Positions 10,615-19,361 of a stretch of 64,000 nt of DNA are shown here, one piece after another (the first letter of the stretch is position 1; every line of letters starts with the position of its first letter). Made by a program: the position numbers and the translations under genes. A model generated the notes under the pieces. The model did no database searches and was not told the origin of the DNA. It was given only the letters and a program-made list of their open reading frames with translations. The stretch is from positions 1-64,000 of the forward strand of contig JAFRSO010000001.1 of the NCBI GenBank assembly GCA_017427545.1. Direction: 5' to 3'. Source of the stretch: Selenomonadaceae bacterium (GTDB lineage Bacteria; Bacillota; Negativicutes; Selenomonadales; Selenomonadaceae).

Positions 10615-11646
10615 ATGGTCATCATAATGAATCCGGAGGCGACGTCAAAAAATATTGACGAAGTTATAAAGGCAATAAAAAGTGTCGGGCTTGACGCAAA
10701 AATAATGGAAGGTGCTCAACAGAAAATTGTAGGCGTCATTGGCGACAAGACGAAGTTGGCAAGCGTGGCGATTGATGCTCTGCCGGGCGTCGAGAGTTCC
10801 GTTGCAATTTCAAAAAGCTACAAACTTGCCAGCCGTGAATTTCATCCGCAATCGAGTGTTATTGACGTTAGCGGCGTGAAAATCGGCGGCAGTGAACCTG
10901 TCATTATGGCGGGACCTTGCGCGGTTGAGAGTCGTGAACAACTCATCAAGGCGGCAAAAATCGTAGCTGAAGGCGGCGCACAATTCTTACGTGGCGGGGC
11001 ATATAAGCCGAGAACTTCGCCGTATTCATTCCAAGGGCTTGAGGTTGAGGGCTTGAAATATTTGGCGGAGGCGCGTGAAGTCACCGGCTTAAAAATCGTC
11101 ACGGAAGTCACGACGGTTGAAGGCATTGCACCTGTTGCCGAATATGCGGACATGTTGCAAATCGGCGCGAGGAATATGCAAAATTTCGGACTGCTTAAAG
11201 AGGTCGGCAAATGCAAACGCCCCGTACTTTTGAAGCGCGGACTTGCTGCGACGATTGATGAATGGCTCAATGCCGCTGAATATATCATGAACGCGGGCAA
11301 TCCCAACGTCGTCATGTGTGAACGCGGAATCAGAACTTACGAAACTTATACGCGCAATACTTTGGACTTGTCGGCAGTGGCGGCGGTCAAACATTTATCA
11401 CACTTGCCGATAATCGTCGACCCATCACATGGCACGGGCAAATGGCGCATGGTAAAACCGATGGCATTGGCGGCAATCGCGGCGGGTGCTGACGGATTGA
11501 TGGTTGAAATGCATCCGAATCCTGCGCGGGCATTATCGGACGGTTCGCAGTCTTTGACGCCCGAACATTATCGCGCAGTCATGAGCGGCATAAAAAAATT
11601 GGCGGCGTTCATGCGTGAAGAAAATTTAATCGGGCTCGACGAATAG
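10615..11646 (+). CDS. aroF: 3-deoxy-7-phosphoheptulonate synthase (DAHP synthase, type I-beta)
   Basis: Catalyses the first step of the shikimate pathway, joining phosphoenolpyruvate and erythrose 4-phosphate. It has 343 residues from the ATG at 10615, which follows AAGGAG by eight bases; an in-frame GTG at 10606 overlaps that ribosome site. The first ~70 residues form a ferredoxin-like regulatory domain (VGVIGDKTKL, LPGVESSVAI). The barrel follows, with MAGPCAVES, FLRGGAYKPRTSPYSFQG, LLKRGLAATIDEW, CERGIRTYE and the metal-binding DPSHGTGKW and EMHPNP. This is the Bacillus/Thermotoga-type architecture. It stands alone here, divergent from rpoB, followed by a repeat and trmB. Confidence 0.95.
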   Translation: MVIIMNPEATSKNIDEVIKAIKSVGLDAKIMEGAQQKIVGVIGDKTKLASVAIDALPGVESSVAISKSYKLASREFHPQSSVIDVSGVKIGGSEPVIMAGPCAVESREQLIKAAKIVAEGGAQFLRGGAYKPRTSPYSFQGLEVEGLKYLAEAREVTGLKIVTEVTTVEGIAPVAEYADMLQIGARNMQNFGLLKEVGKCKRPVLLKRGLAATIDEWLNAAEYIMNAGNPNVVMCERGIRTYETYTRNTLDLSAVAAVKHLSHLPIIVDPSHGTGKWRMVKPMALAAIAAGADGLMVEMHPNPARALSDGSQSLTPEHYRAVMSGIKKLAAFMREENLIGLDE

Positions 11647-11701
11647 TTAGGAGTTAGGAGTGAGGAGTTAAAATCCCTTGTTCCTTATTCCTTGTTCCTT
11701 A
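11647..11701. repeat. Heptamer repeat pair between aroF and trmB
   Basis: TTAGGAG-type units followed by A-rich bases and CTTGTTC/CTTATTC-type units, giving two imperfectly complementary arms. It may act as a weak hairpin or terminator. Confidence 0.7.
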
Positions 11702-11717
11702 CAAAGGAGGAATACTT

Positions 11718-12347
11718 TTGCGCTTGAGGAAAAAGCCTCACACTGACGAAAAATTACAAAACTTCGCGGACTTCGTGACGCGTGGCGACGTTGAGCCTAT
11801 CCAAAAAGATTCGGCGCGAGAACTTCACGTTGAACTCGGCACGGGCAAGGGCGAATTCATCACGCAGATTGCCGAACGCTACCCGCAGATAAATTTTATC
11901 GGGCTTGAGGTTGAGGCGACTTGCGTATTGGCTGCGGCAAGAAAAGTTCGCGAGAAAAATTTGAGCAACGTCCGCCTGATTGTCTTCGACGTGGAAAATA
12001 TCACCGAAATTTTCTCTGAACACGAAGTCGACAGGCTTTACATAAATTTTTGCGACCCTTGGCCTAAAAAACGTCATGCCAAACGCCGCTTGACTAACGA
12101 GAAATTTTTGGAACGATATAAAAAAATTCTCAAGGTCGGCGGAGAAATTTACTTCAAGACGGACAATCGCGGGCTGTTTGATTATTCGTTGGAGCAATTC
12201 GCGTTGACGGGCTTTGAAGTTCGCGACGTGACTTTTGACTTGCACGCTAACGAGCCGCCTGAAAACGTCCGCACCGAGTATGAAAATAAATTCAGTGAGC
12301 AGGGCGTCCCGATTAATTTTTGTATCGCGAGGGCTGCCAATGGATAA
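11718..12347 (+). CDS. trmB: tRNA (guanine-N7-)-methyltransferase
   Basis: Methylates guanosine 46 in the tRNA variable loop using S-adenosylmethionine. It has 209 residues. The TTG start at 11718 is supported by AAAGGAGG at 11703. The SAM-binding motif is [11 protein letters not shown], followed by FIGLEVE. The family signature [17 protein letters not shown] is present, as is the C-terminal TEYENKF motif. It overlaps the next gene, tsaD, by eight bases (ATGGATAA), which suggests translational coupling of two tRNA-modification genes. Confidence 0.96.
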   Translation: MRLRKKPHTDEKLQNFADFVTRGDVEPIQKDSARELHVELGTGKGEFITQIAERYPQINFIGLEVEATCVLAAARKVREKNLSNVRLIVFDVENITEIFSEHEVDRLYINFCDPWPKKRHAKRRLTNEKFLERYKKILKVGGEIYFKTDNRGLFDYSLEQFALTGFEVRDVTFDLHANEPPENVRTEYENKFSEQGVPINFCIARAANG

Positions 12348-13335
12348 AATTTTGACGCTTGGAATTGAAACCAGCTGCGACGAAACTGCAGCGGCTGTAC
12401 TTCGCGGCGGACGAGAACTTTTATCGAACGTCATATCAACGCAAATCCCGCTACATCAAAAATTCGGCGGCGTCGTACCTGAAATCGCCTCAAGAAAACA
12501 TATCGTCAACATCATGCCGGTTATCGACGAGGCCATTTCAAAAGCGGGCGTCGAATTGCGCGAGATAAATCAAATCGCCGTGACATTCGGGCCGGGATTG
12601 GCGGGAGCATTGCTAGTCGGATTATCTGCGGCAAAATCGTTAGCTTACGCGCTGAAAATCCCGCTGATAGCCGTCAATCATTTGGAAGGTCACATCTTCG
12701 CGAACTTCTTAAGCGCGCCCGAACTTGAGCCGCCGTTTTTATCGTTGGTAGTTTCGGGCGGACATACCGCGCTGATTAAAATGACGGACTACAACGCCTT
12801 TGAACTTTTAGGTCAATCACGTGATGACGCGGCGGGTGAGGCCTTCGATAAAATTGCACGTGTTATGGGTTTGCCATATCCTGGCGGCCCCGAAATCGAT
12901 AAGCTTGCCAAAATCGGCAATCCCGATGCCGTAACTTTTCCGCACCCGAAAGTTACCGGCTACGACTTCAGCTTCAGCGGCTTGAAATCGGCGGTGTTAA
13001 ATTATCTTAATACCGCGCAAATGAAAGGCGAATCAATCAATTCTGCTGACGTGACGGCGAGTTTCCAAAAGACCGTCGTCGATACGTTGGCGGAAAAAAC
13101 TTTATCGGCGGCGGAAGAATTCAAGCTCGACAAAATCGTTTTGGCGGGAGGAGTTGCGGCAAATTCATCATTGGAAAAAACTTTGCGCACTGCTTGCAAT
13201 CGTCGCGGACTGAAATTTTTCTACCCGACAAAAATTCTCTGCACTGACAACGCCGCAATGATTGCTTGCCGCGGCTACTATCAGAAAACTTTTGCCGACT
13301 CGACTTTGAACGCTGTACCGAATTTAGGACTTTAA
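12340..13335 (+). CDS. tsaD: tRNA threonylcarbamoyladenosine transferase TsaD
   Basis: Transfers the threonylcarbamoyl group to adenosine 37 of ANN-decoding tRNAs with TsaB and TsaE. It has 331 residues and begins [20 protein letters not shown]. The metal-binding HLEGH is present, along with [11 protein letters not shown] and the ATP-binding [10 protein letters not shown] near the C-terminus ([12 protein letters not shown]), then CTDNAAMIA. The ATG at 12340 overlaps the end of trmB. An earlier in-frame start exists but would lie deep in trmB. No tsaB or tsaE neighbour is present in the window. Confidence 0.96.
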   Translation: MDKILTLGIETSCDETAAAVLRGGRELLSNVISTQIPLHQKFGGVVPEIASRKHIVNIMPVIDEAISKAGVELREINQIAVTFGPGLAGALLVGLSAAKSLAYALKIPLIAVNHLEGHIFANFLSAPELEPPFLSLVVSGGHTALIKMTDYNAFELLGQSRDDAAGEAFDKIARVMGLPYPGGPEIDKLAKIGNPDAVTFPHPKVTGYDFSFSGLKSAVLNYLNTAQMKGESINSADVTASFQKTVVDTLAEKTLSAAEEFKLDKIVLAGGVAANSSLEKTLRTACNRRGLKFFYPTKILCTDNAAMIACRGYYQKTFADSTLNAVPNLGL

Positions 13336-13344
13336 GGAGACGTT

Positions 13345-13779
13345 ATGGAACTTAAAAATCTTGGAAAAATCACCAATTACAAATACGATTACGCGCCCGA
13401 ATTTTTGGAGGCGATACCGAATAAAAATTCAGGCAGAAATTATTTCGTGACGCTCACCGGCGAAGAATTTACTTGCCTGTGCCCGATAACTCATCAGCCC
13501 GATTACGCCACGATTAAAATCCGCTACATTCCCGACGCCAAATTGGTCGAAAGTAAAAGCCTCAAACTTTACCTTACGAGTTTTCGCAACCACGGCACTT
13601 TTCACGAGGACGTTATCAACACGATTGCCGACGATTTGATTAAACTTTTGGAACCGCGCTATCTTGAAGTCGAAGGATTTTTCAAAGTTCGCGGCGGAAT
13701 TTCGATTGTGCCGTTCGTGAATTACGGTTGCGGAGAATTTGAAGCCGTCGCGAAAAAAATTCTGGTTGAGAGACGATGA
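13345..13779 (+). CDS. queF: NADPH-dependent preQ0 reductase QueF
   Basis: Reduces the nitrile of 7-cyano-7-deazaguanine to preQ1 in queuosine synthesis. It has 144 residues, the short type I length. The catalytic cysteine motif [16 protein letters not shown] and the family motif [20 protein letters not shown] are clear. The start has AAGGAG six bases upstream. It ends in a four-base overlap (ATGA) with the kinase gene that follows, so the two are probably co-translated. Together with trmB and tsaD this makes a tRNA-modification cluster. Confidence 0.96.
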   Translation: MELKNLGKITNYKYDYAPEFLEAIPNKNSGRNYFVTLTGEEFTCLCPITHQPDYATIKIRYIPDAKLVESKSLKLYLTSFRNHGTFHEDVINTIADDLIKLLEPRYLEVEGFFKVRGGISIVPFVNYGCGEFEAVAKKILVERR

Positions 13780-14606
13780 TTGGGCAGAAAAAAATTGCGC
13801 TGATAAATGACGTGACGGGCTTCGGCAGATGTTCGGTGACGATTGAGTTGCCGATAATTTCCGCGCTGAAAATTCAAGTCTGCCCGTTGCCGACAGCATT
13901 GTTGAGCGTGCACACGGGCTTTAAAAATTATTTCATGGACGATTATACCGCCCGCATGGAAAATTATATCGACAGCTGGCAGAAAAATAATTTGACGTTC
14001 GACGCCATTGCCACGGGATTTTTGGGCAGTGCCGCGCAAATTGAGATTGTCCGCCGATTCATTAAAAACTTTCCCGCCGTCGTGATAATCGATCCCGTCA
14101 TGGGCGATCACGGAAAAATTTATAAATCTTACACGCGGAACATGTGCCGTCGTATGAAAGAGTTGTTGGAATTTGCCGACCTTGTGACGCCGAATTTGAC
14201 GGAGGCCTGCGAACTTTTAGGCAAGCCGTATCCCGCTGAAGGCGTCGTGAGTGATTCGGAGTTGGCGACGATGGCGGCGAATATTGCGGCTAAAACTCGT
14301 GGCGGACGCGTCGTGATAACCGGTGTCACGCTTGACATTGACGACGGCTCGAACATTGCGAATTTTATTTTTGACCGCGGAGAAATTAATTTGGTGACTT
14401 CGCGACGATTGGGCGGCGACCGTTCCGGTACAGGCGATGCATTTTTTGCAGTGGCGGCGGCATCATGGTTAAACGGCGAAACTTTGACTGATTCGACACG
14501 CAAGGCGGCCGATTTCGTTGCCAAATGCATTGCTCACGCCGAAAAATTAAATTTGCCGTGGAATTGGGGCTTACCCTTTGAAGAATTTTTGACGGAGTTG
14601 GGGTGA
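13776..14606 (+). CDS. pdxY: Pyridoxamine/pyridoxal kinase
   Basis: A 276-residue ribokinase-superfamily kinase, most like the pyridoxal/pyridoxamine kinases that phosphorylate vitamin B6 vitamers with ATP. The start [20 protein letters not shown] is typical of PdxY/PdxK-like proteins. [11 protein letters not shown] and [14 protein letters not shown] are the family motifs in mid-protein. The catalytic [10 protein letters not shown] near residue 215 holds the anion hole and catalytic Asp. It overlaps queF by four bases and is followed by a lipoprotein gene four bases after its stop. The exact vitamer preference cannot be told. Confidence 0.88.
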   Translation: MIGQKKIALINDVTGFGRCSVTIELPIISALKIQVCPLPTALLSVHTGFKNYFMDDYTARMENYIDSWQKNNLTFDAIATGFLGSAAQIEIVRRFIKNFPAVVIIDPVMGDHGKIYKSYTRNMCRRMKELLEFADLVTPNLTEACELLGKPYPAEGVVSDSELATMAANIAAKTRGGRVVITGVTLDIDDGSNIANFIFDRGEINLVTSRRLGGDRSGTGDAFFAVAAASWLNGETLTDSTRKAADFVAKCIAHAEKLNLPWNWGLPFEEFLTELG

Positions 14607-14610
14607 TTCA

Positions 14611-15258
14611 ATGAGATTGAAATTTCTTGCGCCGCTGATGTTGGCGATAATTTTTTTGACGGGTTGCAGTCAAGAGGATACTCCCGAAGCTGCACTTGAT
14701 GAAATAAAAATCGCGCTGTCCGAAAGGAATTCTGCAAAACTTTCGGAGCGCGTGGACTTGGATAAATTTTTTTCCGAGACTTACGACGCCGCGACGATTG
14801 AACTTGCCAAAAACTACGCCGCGTATCAAACTAAATATCCGGACGACCCTTACTTCCAACATGACGCGGAATTTTTGACTGCCTATAACGCCGAGCATAA
14901 AAACTTGCACATGAAATTTTTGGACGGCGTGAAAGATTCATTCTTCGCAAAAATGCCTGAACCTGAATTGCCCGAAGAAAATCCGACGGCTTATGTTGCC
15001 TGCGAGTTTGAAAAAATTCGGCAAGCTGCTAACGTTGAAATCAAGGAAACTCGAATTGATGACGACAAAGCTACGGTTATTCTCGACGTGCAGGGCGACA
15101 GTTCATTGCGCGGACATTTTATCGGGCAGATGACTTTTGAGCTGGGCTTCACGCGTGATGAGAAAAATCGTTGGCACTTCGACGCGATAGAAAATCTTGA
15201 CGAGTTGACACCGACGCTGGTCGACAAGGCGGAATTGGTTTGGATAACATTTTTCTGA
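14611..15258 (+). CDS. Predicted lipoprotein, unknown function
   Basis: A 215-residue protein with a clear lipoprotein signal: MRLKFLAPLMLAIIFLTGC, with the lipobox LTGC giving Cys19. The mature part begins SQEDTPEAALDEIKIALSER and looks like a small alpha/beta fold of the kind found in secreted DUF4878-like or DUF2939-like proteins (early AL.EI..AL..RN segment, later ATVILDVQGDS... strands). The family assignment is not certain. It follows the pyridoxamine kinase closely and precedes ybaK by 15 bases, so all may be in one operon. Confidence 0.8.
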   Translation: MRLKFLAPLMLAIIFLTGCSQEDTPEAALDEIKIALSERNSAKLSERVDLDKFFSETYDAATIELAKNYAAYQTKYPDDPYFQHDAEFLTAYNAEHKNLHMKFLDGVKDSFFAKMPEPELPEENPTAYVACEFEKIRQAANVEIKETRIDDDKATVILDVQGDSSLRGHFIGQMTFELGFTRDEKNRWHFDAIENLDELTPTLVDKAELVWITFF

Positions 15259-15273
15259 CAGGGGGAAAAAATT

Positions 15274-15741
15274 TTGGCAATCGAAAAGGTGAAAAAATTT
15301 TTTGCGGAGATTGGCGAACCTGAACGCGTGATAGAGTTTGAACAGTCGACGGCGACGAGTGAGTTGGCGGCACAAGCTTTGGGCTGTGAAGTCGGACGAA
15401 TCGCCAAAACAATTTCAGTCTTCGTGGACAAAAAGCCTGTGTTGATTTTAATGTCGGGCGACATGAAGATTGATAATAAAAAATTTAAGTCGCAATTCAA
15501 CTGTCGCCCGCATATGATTCCCGTTGATGAGGTGGAAAATTTTATCGGTCACGCAGTCGGCGGAGTGTGTCCGTTTGCAGTCAATGACGGCGTGCCGATT
15601 TACCTTGACGCCTCGTTGAAAAGATTTGACGTGATTTATCCCGCTGCAGGAAATGATAAGAGTTGCGCCCGCTTTGAGATTGGCGAGCTTGAACGCTACA
15701 TCAAGAGTGCGGGTTGGGTTGACGTTGCAAAGGGCAAATAA
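15274..15741 (+). CDS. ybaK: YbaK/EbsC-family aminoacyl-tRNA deacylase
   Basis: A 155-residue protein of the YbaK/ProX family, which hydrolyses mischarged tRNA such as Cys-tRNA(Pro). It starts from TTG at 15274, with AGGGGG nine bases upstream. Family features are the early E.....TSELAAQALGC segment, RIAKTISVF, the conserved lysine region, and GHAVGGVCPFAV followed by VPIYLDASLKRFDVIYPAAG. The length matches the family. It is followed by an A/G- and T/C-rich inverted heptamer repeat that probably ends transcription. Confidence 0.9.
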   Translation: MAIEKVKKFFAEIGEPERVIEFEQSTATSELAAQALGCEVGRIAKTISVFVDKKPVLILMSGDMKIDNKKFKSQFNCRPHMIPVDEVENFIGHAVGGVCPFAVNDGVPIYLDASLKRFDVIYPAAGNDKSCARFEIGELERYIKSAGWVDVAKGK

Positions 15742-15799
15742 GGGAGAAGGGATAAGAGAAAAAACTTTTCCCATTTCCCTTTTCCCTTACCCCTTTTTC
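15738..15799 (+). terminator. Inverted heptamer repeat, probable terminator after ybaK
   Basis: AAGGGAGAAGGGATAAGAG, then an A-rich loop, then CTTTTCCC/ATTTCCC/TTTTCCC/TTACCCC and TTTTTC. The arms can pair over much of their length and end in a T-rich stretch. Confidence 0.55.
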
Positions 15800-15829
15800 T
15801 GATATAATTTGCGCGAAAGGATGAATGAC

Positions 15830-16456
15830 ATGAAGATTAAAAATTTTTTCGCGGGAATTTTATCGGCGGCAATTATCTTTTCAACGACCACAACTTTTGC
15901 TTATGAAGACGACGGCGAAGTTATCAGGGAAGTGCCGACGGATATTTATATGTGGGTGCAATCGACGCCGCGCGGAAATTATTGGTTCAATCATCAGCAG
16001 GCGGGCTACAAGGTTCGTGAGGACGGAACGTTGGATTTGAATACGCTGATGGTGCCGACGATTTGCATTTACGATAACATTCAGATTGAAGACGTGATTC
16101 AAAAGCGGCGTTGGAAAAAATTATCGCTCAAAGGTTACAGTCGACTTGCAGGGCGCGCAGATTATTTGAAGTTCGATTTGGCAAATGACACGGTGCAAGT
16201 TGTTGAGCGCGTCGACTTGGACGACACTTGGGCACCACTCGATAAGGATACGTCGTGTGCGCCGATTGACTTGAAAACTTTGCCGGCAAAAGATATTCGC
16301 TACAATTTTTATCGGAAGATTTTGGAGTGGGCGAAGGAGCATAACGAGTTGATAATCGGACGTTCGCGGGGACATTTGAGCGATGAGGACGGCGACCTTC
16401 CGATTGACGAGGTGCCGATTAACAAGGCTTATATCCCGCCGGTGGTTGAGGATTAA
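15830..16456 (+). CDS. Secreted protein of unknown function
   Basis: A 208-residue protein with a signal peptide (MKIKNFFAGILSAAIIFSTT, cleavage likely after TFA before YEDD). The mature part is rich in charged residues with several Trp and Asp and no membrane segment. It ends in a short LPIDEVPINKAYIPPVVED tail. I chose the ATG at 15830, about ten bases after GAAAGG; ATG at 15821 is also possible. I do not recognise a domain. A promoter of the downstream tRNA lies just after its stop. Confidence 0.75.
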   Translation: MKIKNFFAGILSAAIIFSTTTTFAYEDDGEVIREVPTDIYMWVQSTPRGNYWFNHQQAGYKVREDGTLDLNTLMVPTICIYDNIQIEDVIQKRRWKKLSLKGYSRLAGRADYLKFDLANDTVQVVERVDLDDTWAPLDKDTSCAPIDLKTLPAKDIRYNFYRKILEWAKEHNELIIGRSRGHLSDEDGDLPIDEVPINKAYIPPVVED

Positions 16457-16463
16457 AAATTTC

Positions 16464-16492
16464 TTGACATTACAAAGCTCGAATGATAAACT
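16464..16492 (+). promoter_or_regulatory. Sigma-A promoter of tRNA-Ser
   Basis: TTGACA and TAAACT with 17-base spacing end 12 bases before the tRNA, a normal placement for a stable RNA promoter. Confidence 0.7.
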
Positions 16493-16504
16493 GCGCATTA
16501 CCGC

Positions 16505-16596
16505 GGAGAGTTGTCCGAGTGGCTTAAGGAGCACGACTGGAAATCGTGTGTTACGTTGATAGCGTACCGAGGGTTCAAATCCCTCACTCTCCGCCA
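16505..16596 (+). tRNA. tRNA-Ser (anticodon GGA)
   Basis: A 92-base class II tRNA. The acceptor arm GGAGAGT pairs with ACTCTCC, and CCA is encoded at 16594-16596. The anticodon stem CACGA/TCGTG holds the loop CTGGAAA with anticodon GGA, reading TCC and TCT. A long variable arm (TACG...CGTA) and the T-arm GAGGGTTCAAATCCCTC are present. Confidence 0.96.
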
Positions 16597-16670
16597 CTAC
16601 TTCAATTAGAAATTATGAATTAGGAATTAGGAATGAAAATTCTAAAGCCTGATGTCTGAAATAAAATTTT

Positions 16671-16809
16671 ATTTCAGCCGTGAACGCAGGGACTTGGTTT
16701 CAACCGAACACTAACTGTACTGACAATCCCGCCAGGGCATACGCAGCAACGGGAGGTTATTGTAGCGCAGCTTCGGCGAGGATCAGGTTCTTGCGTTGAC
16801 GGCTGAAAA
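16671..16809 (+). ncRNA. ffs: Signal recognition particle RNA
   Basis: The position between tRNA-Ser and dnaX matches the Bacillus order. The outer stem pairs TTTCAGCCGT with ACGGCTGAAA and AACGCA with TGCGTT. The Ffh-binding hairpin shows the conserved symmetric loop CAGG opposite AGCA, closed below by AATCCCG and CGGGAGGTT. The apical loop reads GC-ATAC-GC rather than the usual GGAA type. The RNA ends in AAAATTTTTTT, a likely terminator. A perfect 22-base palindrome (16656-16677) overlaps the 5' end, which could form a competing fold. The exact 5' end and any Alu part are uncertain. Confidence 0.82.
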
Positions 16810-16833
16810 TTTTTTTCACGGAGGAAATTTTTT

Positions 16834-18300
16834 ATGGCACACGAAGCACTTTATACACGCGGCCGTCCAAAAACTCTTTCGCATTTAATTGGGCAGGAAC
16901 ATATTTCAAACGCCTTGGCGCGGGCAATTTCAACCAACAGACTTTCGCACGCCTATCTACTCGTCGGCACACGCGGTACCGGTAAAACTTCCACGGCGAG
17001 ACTTTTGGCCAAGGCTATGAATTGCGATCGCGTCCACGAGGCTCAAAGCTCCGGTCGTGCTCTCGAAAAAAAAGAAATTCCCTGCAACAAGTGCGACGCC
17101 TGCAAAAATTTTGATTCGTCACAAGATAACGTTGAATTCGACGCGGCATCCAATCGTTCGGTCGAAGATGTCACGCGGCTTTTATCGACGGCACATTTTG
17201 CACCGCTGCGCGCCCGCGTCAAAACATTCATAATCGACGAAGTGCACATGCTGTCCTTTGAGGCGGTCAACTCGATTTTGAAATTGATTGAGGAGCCGCC
17301 GTCGAATGTGGCATTTTTTTTGGCGACGACTGAACTTAACAAAGTGCCGATGACGATTCGTTCACGTTGCCAAGTGCTGAACTTCCGATTGATCCCGCAA
17401 GCGAAAATCGCGCCGTATCTCGTGACGTTGGCAAATCGCTTGAATGTGACGTTGCATGAGGACGCTGCCCAAAAAATTGCACGGCTGGCGGCAGGTTCAA
17501 TGCGCGACGCCTTGACTTACCTGGATCAATGCTACGCCGTGTCCGAAGGGGAAATCACACTTGCTCAAGTCAATGAGACGCTGGGTTTAATCTCCGACGA
17601 AAATTTGGACGATATAATTTCGGCCGTTCGTGCAAGGAGTAGGGTTGAAGTTGCTAAGGCCGTGACGCGGGCATTCAGTTCGGGTTTGGCGGCAAATGTT
17701 ATCGCCGAATCGTTAATCACGCGGCTTCGGGATATTGAATTTGATATGCTCGACCGCAACGAGAGTAATCTTGCCGACTTCGACAGGATAATTGATTCTT
17801 TGCGTGAAGCGACGCGGGAAATGTACGGCTCCGGCATTCCCGATATTATTTTGGAAATGGCGTTGATGAAACTGGCCGCGCCCGCTCAAAATTTTATCAT
17901 GCCCATGCAAAATGTAATCACGCCCGCACCGATTCCTCAAGCAACTGAACCGGCTGAAAATCTTGACGCAGGGCAAAAAATTTTTTATGATACGAAAGAT
18001 TATTTGAACAGTGAAGTTCCGTCTTTAAAAGGGCTTCTTGACCAAGCGGTGGTTACGAGTTTTTCTGACGACATGTTGACTTTGGGCTTTAGAAAAGAAT
18101 TTTTTGCGGCGGGGTTTACGAGAAGTCAGAAAGACTTTGAAGATGCCGTTACACATGTGGCAGGGCGTCCGATAAAAATTTCTGTCGTCATCGATAAAAA
18201 TTTACCGCCGCCCGTGTTAAAAAATATGCCCAAACAGGAAAGTTTAAACCTTGCGGGAGCAATGAAAATTTTTAATGCGAGCGACGCTACTAAAATTTAG
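16834..18300 (+). CDS. dnaX: DNA polymerase III subunits gamma/tau
   Basis: Clamp-loader ATPase, 488 residues, starting MAHEALYTRGRPKTLSHLIG behind GGAGGAAA. The Walker A is GTRGTGKTS. A zinc module has cysteines around MNCDRV and IPCNKCDAC, and Walker B/sensor parts are FIIDEVHMLS and FFLATTE. The C-terminal ~120 residues (from about 370) include a tau-like segment ending in LNLAGAMKIFNASDATKI. The total is shorter than many tau proteins. It is followed at 45 bases by ybaB and then recR, the classic replication/repair cluster. Confidence 0.96.
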   Translation: MAHEALYTRGRPKTLSHLIGQEHISNALARAISTNRLSHAYLLVGTRGTGKTSTARLLAKAMNCDRVHEAQSSGRALEKKEIPCNKCDACKNFDSSQDNVEFDAASNRSVEDVTRLLSTAHFAPLRARVKTFIIDEVHMLSFEAVNSILKLIEEPPSNVAFFLATTELNKVPMTIRSRCQVLNFRLIPQAKIAPYLVTLANRLNVTLHEDAAQKIARLAAGSMRDALTYLDQCYAVSEGEITLAQVNETLGLISDENLDDIISAVRARSRVEVAKAVTRAFSSGLAANVIAESLITRLRDIEFDMLDRNESNLADFDRIIDSLREATREMYGSGIPDIILEMALMKLAAPAQNFIMPMQNVITPAPIPQATEPAENLDAGQKIFYDTKDYLNSEVPSLKGLLDQAVVTSFSDDMLTLGFRKEFFAAGFTRSQKDFEDAVTHVAGRPIKISVVIDKNLPPPVLKNMPKQESLNLAGAMKIFNASDATKI

Positions 18301-18344
18301 TGATTAGTGGTTAGTGATTAGAATAAGAAAAGGAGATTTTTTAA

Positions 18345-18728
18345 ATGGCACAACAGGGAATTGATTTTAACGCGATAATGCGTCAAGCACAGGCACTTCA
18401 GCGCAGTTTTGAGGAAAATAAAGCACGCCTCAAGCAAGAGACTGCAACAGCTCAAGTCGGGGGCGGCATGGTCAGTGCGACGGTTGACGGTGAAAAAGTC
18501 GTCAAGGAAATTAAAATTGCGCCGGAACTCGTGCAAGATGGCGATGTCAACGCGATTGAAGATTTGGTCGTAAGCGCGGTAAATGCTGCCAACGCGGAGA
18601 TTGAGAAAAAAATTTCGGCGAACATGTCGGCATTTGCGGGTAATGCTCTCGGCGGACTTGGCGGACTCGGCGACCTTGGCAACATGGGTGATTTGATTGG
18701 AAAGTTCCTCGGCGGCGGGAAGAATTAG
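18345..18728 (+). CDS. ybaB: YbaB/EbfC nucleoid-associated protein
   Basis: A 127-residue small DNA-binding protein, normally 100-110 residues. It begins with an acidic/glutamine-rich helix (FNAIMRQAQALQRSFEENKA) and has the family core GGGMVSATVDGEKVVKEIKI and LVVSAVNAANAEIEKKIS. The C-terminus is a Gly/Leu-rich tail (GGLGGLGDLGNMGDLIGKF). AAAGGAGA precedes the ATG. It lies between dnaX and recR, as in most Firmicutes. Confidence 0.95.
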   Translation: MAQQGIDFNAIMRQAQALQRSFEENKARLKQETATAQVGGGMVSATVDGEKVVKEIKIAPELVQDGDVNAIEDLVVSAVNAANAEIEKKISANMSAFAGNALGGLGGLGDLGNMGDLIGKFLGGGKN

Positions 18729-18757
18729 TGATTAGTGGTTAGTTACCGGGAAAATTT

Positions 18758-19357
18758 ATGAGTTCAAAAGCAATGGCGGCTCTGGTTGAGTCGTTGACAA
18801 AATTGCCGGGCGTCGGTGCAAAAACTGCCGCTCGGCTCGCTTATCATATCGCTGAAATGAAATCCGACGACGTGGAAAATTTAGCGGCGGCTATTCGTTC
18901 CGTCAAACTCGATACTCACGCCTGCGAAATTTGCTTCAACACCATTGACGCCGAACAAAATATCTGCGACATTTGCGCTTCCGATAAACGTGACGGGAAA
19001 ATTATTTGCGTCGTCAAGGACGCCAAAGACCTCGACGCTATCGAACGGACAGGTTCTTTCAACGGCAAATATCACGTGACGGGCGGATTAATTTCACCGC
19101 TTGCAGGTATTTCACAGAACGATATTCATTTGCGCGAACTGATTAAACGCGTCAGTGTGGATAATGTCGAAGAAATTATTATCGCGTTTGAGCCGACGGT
19201 TGAGGGCGATGCAACGTCGCTGTTTATTTCCAGATTGCTCAATCCCGCCGGCGTCAAAGTCACGAAATTGGCGCGAGGATTGGCGGTAGGTGCAGACTTC
19301 GCCGGAACTGACAGCTTGACGATTGCCAAGGCGATTGAAAATCGCGTGCCGGTTTAA
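18758..19357 (+). CDS. recR: Recombination mediator RecR
   Basis: Acts with RecO/RecF to load RecA onto gapped DNA. It has 199 residues, the usual length. The helix-hairpin-helix is KLPGVGAKTAARLAYHI, the zinc finger CEICFNTIDAEQNICDIC, and the Toprim domain starts ICVVKDAKDLDAIE and includes EPTVEGDATS. The C-terminal Walker-like motif appears as LARGLAVGADFAGTDSLTIA. The next gene starts four bases after its stop. Confidence 0.97.
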   Translation: MSSKAMAALVESLTKLPGVGAKTAARLAYHIAEMKSDDVENLAAAIRSVKLDTHACEICFNTIDAEQNICDICASDKRDGKIICVVKDAKDLDAIERTGSFNGKYHVTGGLISPLAGISQNDIHLRELIKRVSVDNVEEIIIAFEPTVEGDATSLFISRLLNPAGVKVTKLARGLAVGADFAGTDSLTIAKAIENRVPV

Positions 19358-19361
19358 AGTT

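Noticed and set aside
16640..16815. Riboswitch or tmRNA before dnaX
   Set aside because: The conserved CAGG/AGCA hairpin and long outer stem match SRP RNA, and the gene order fits that call.
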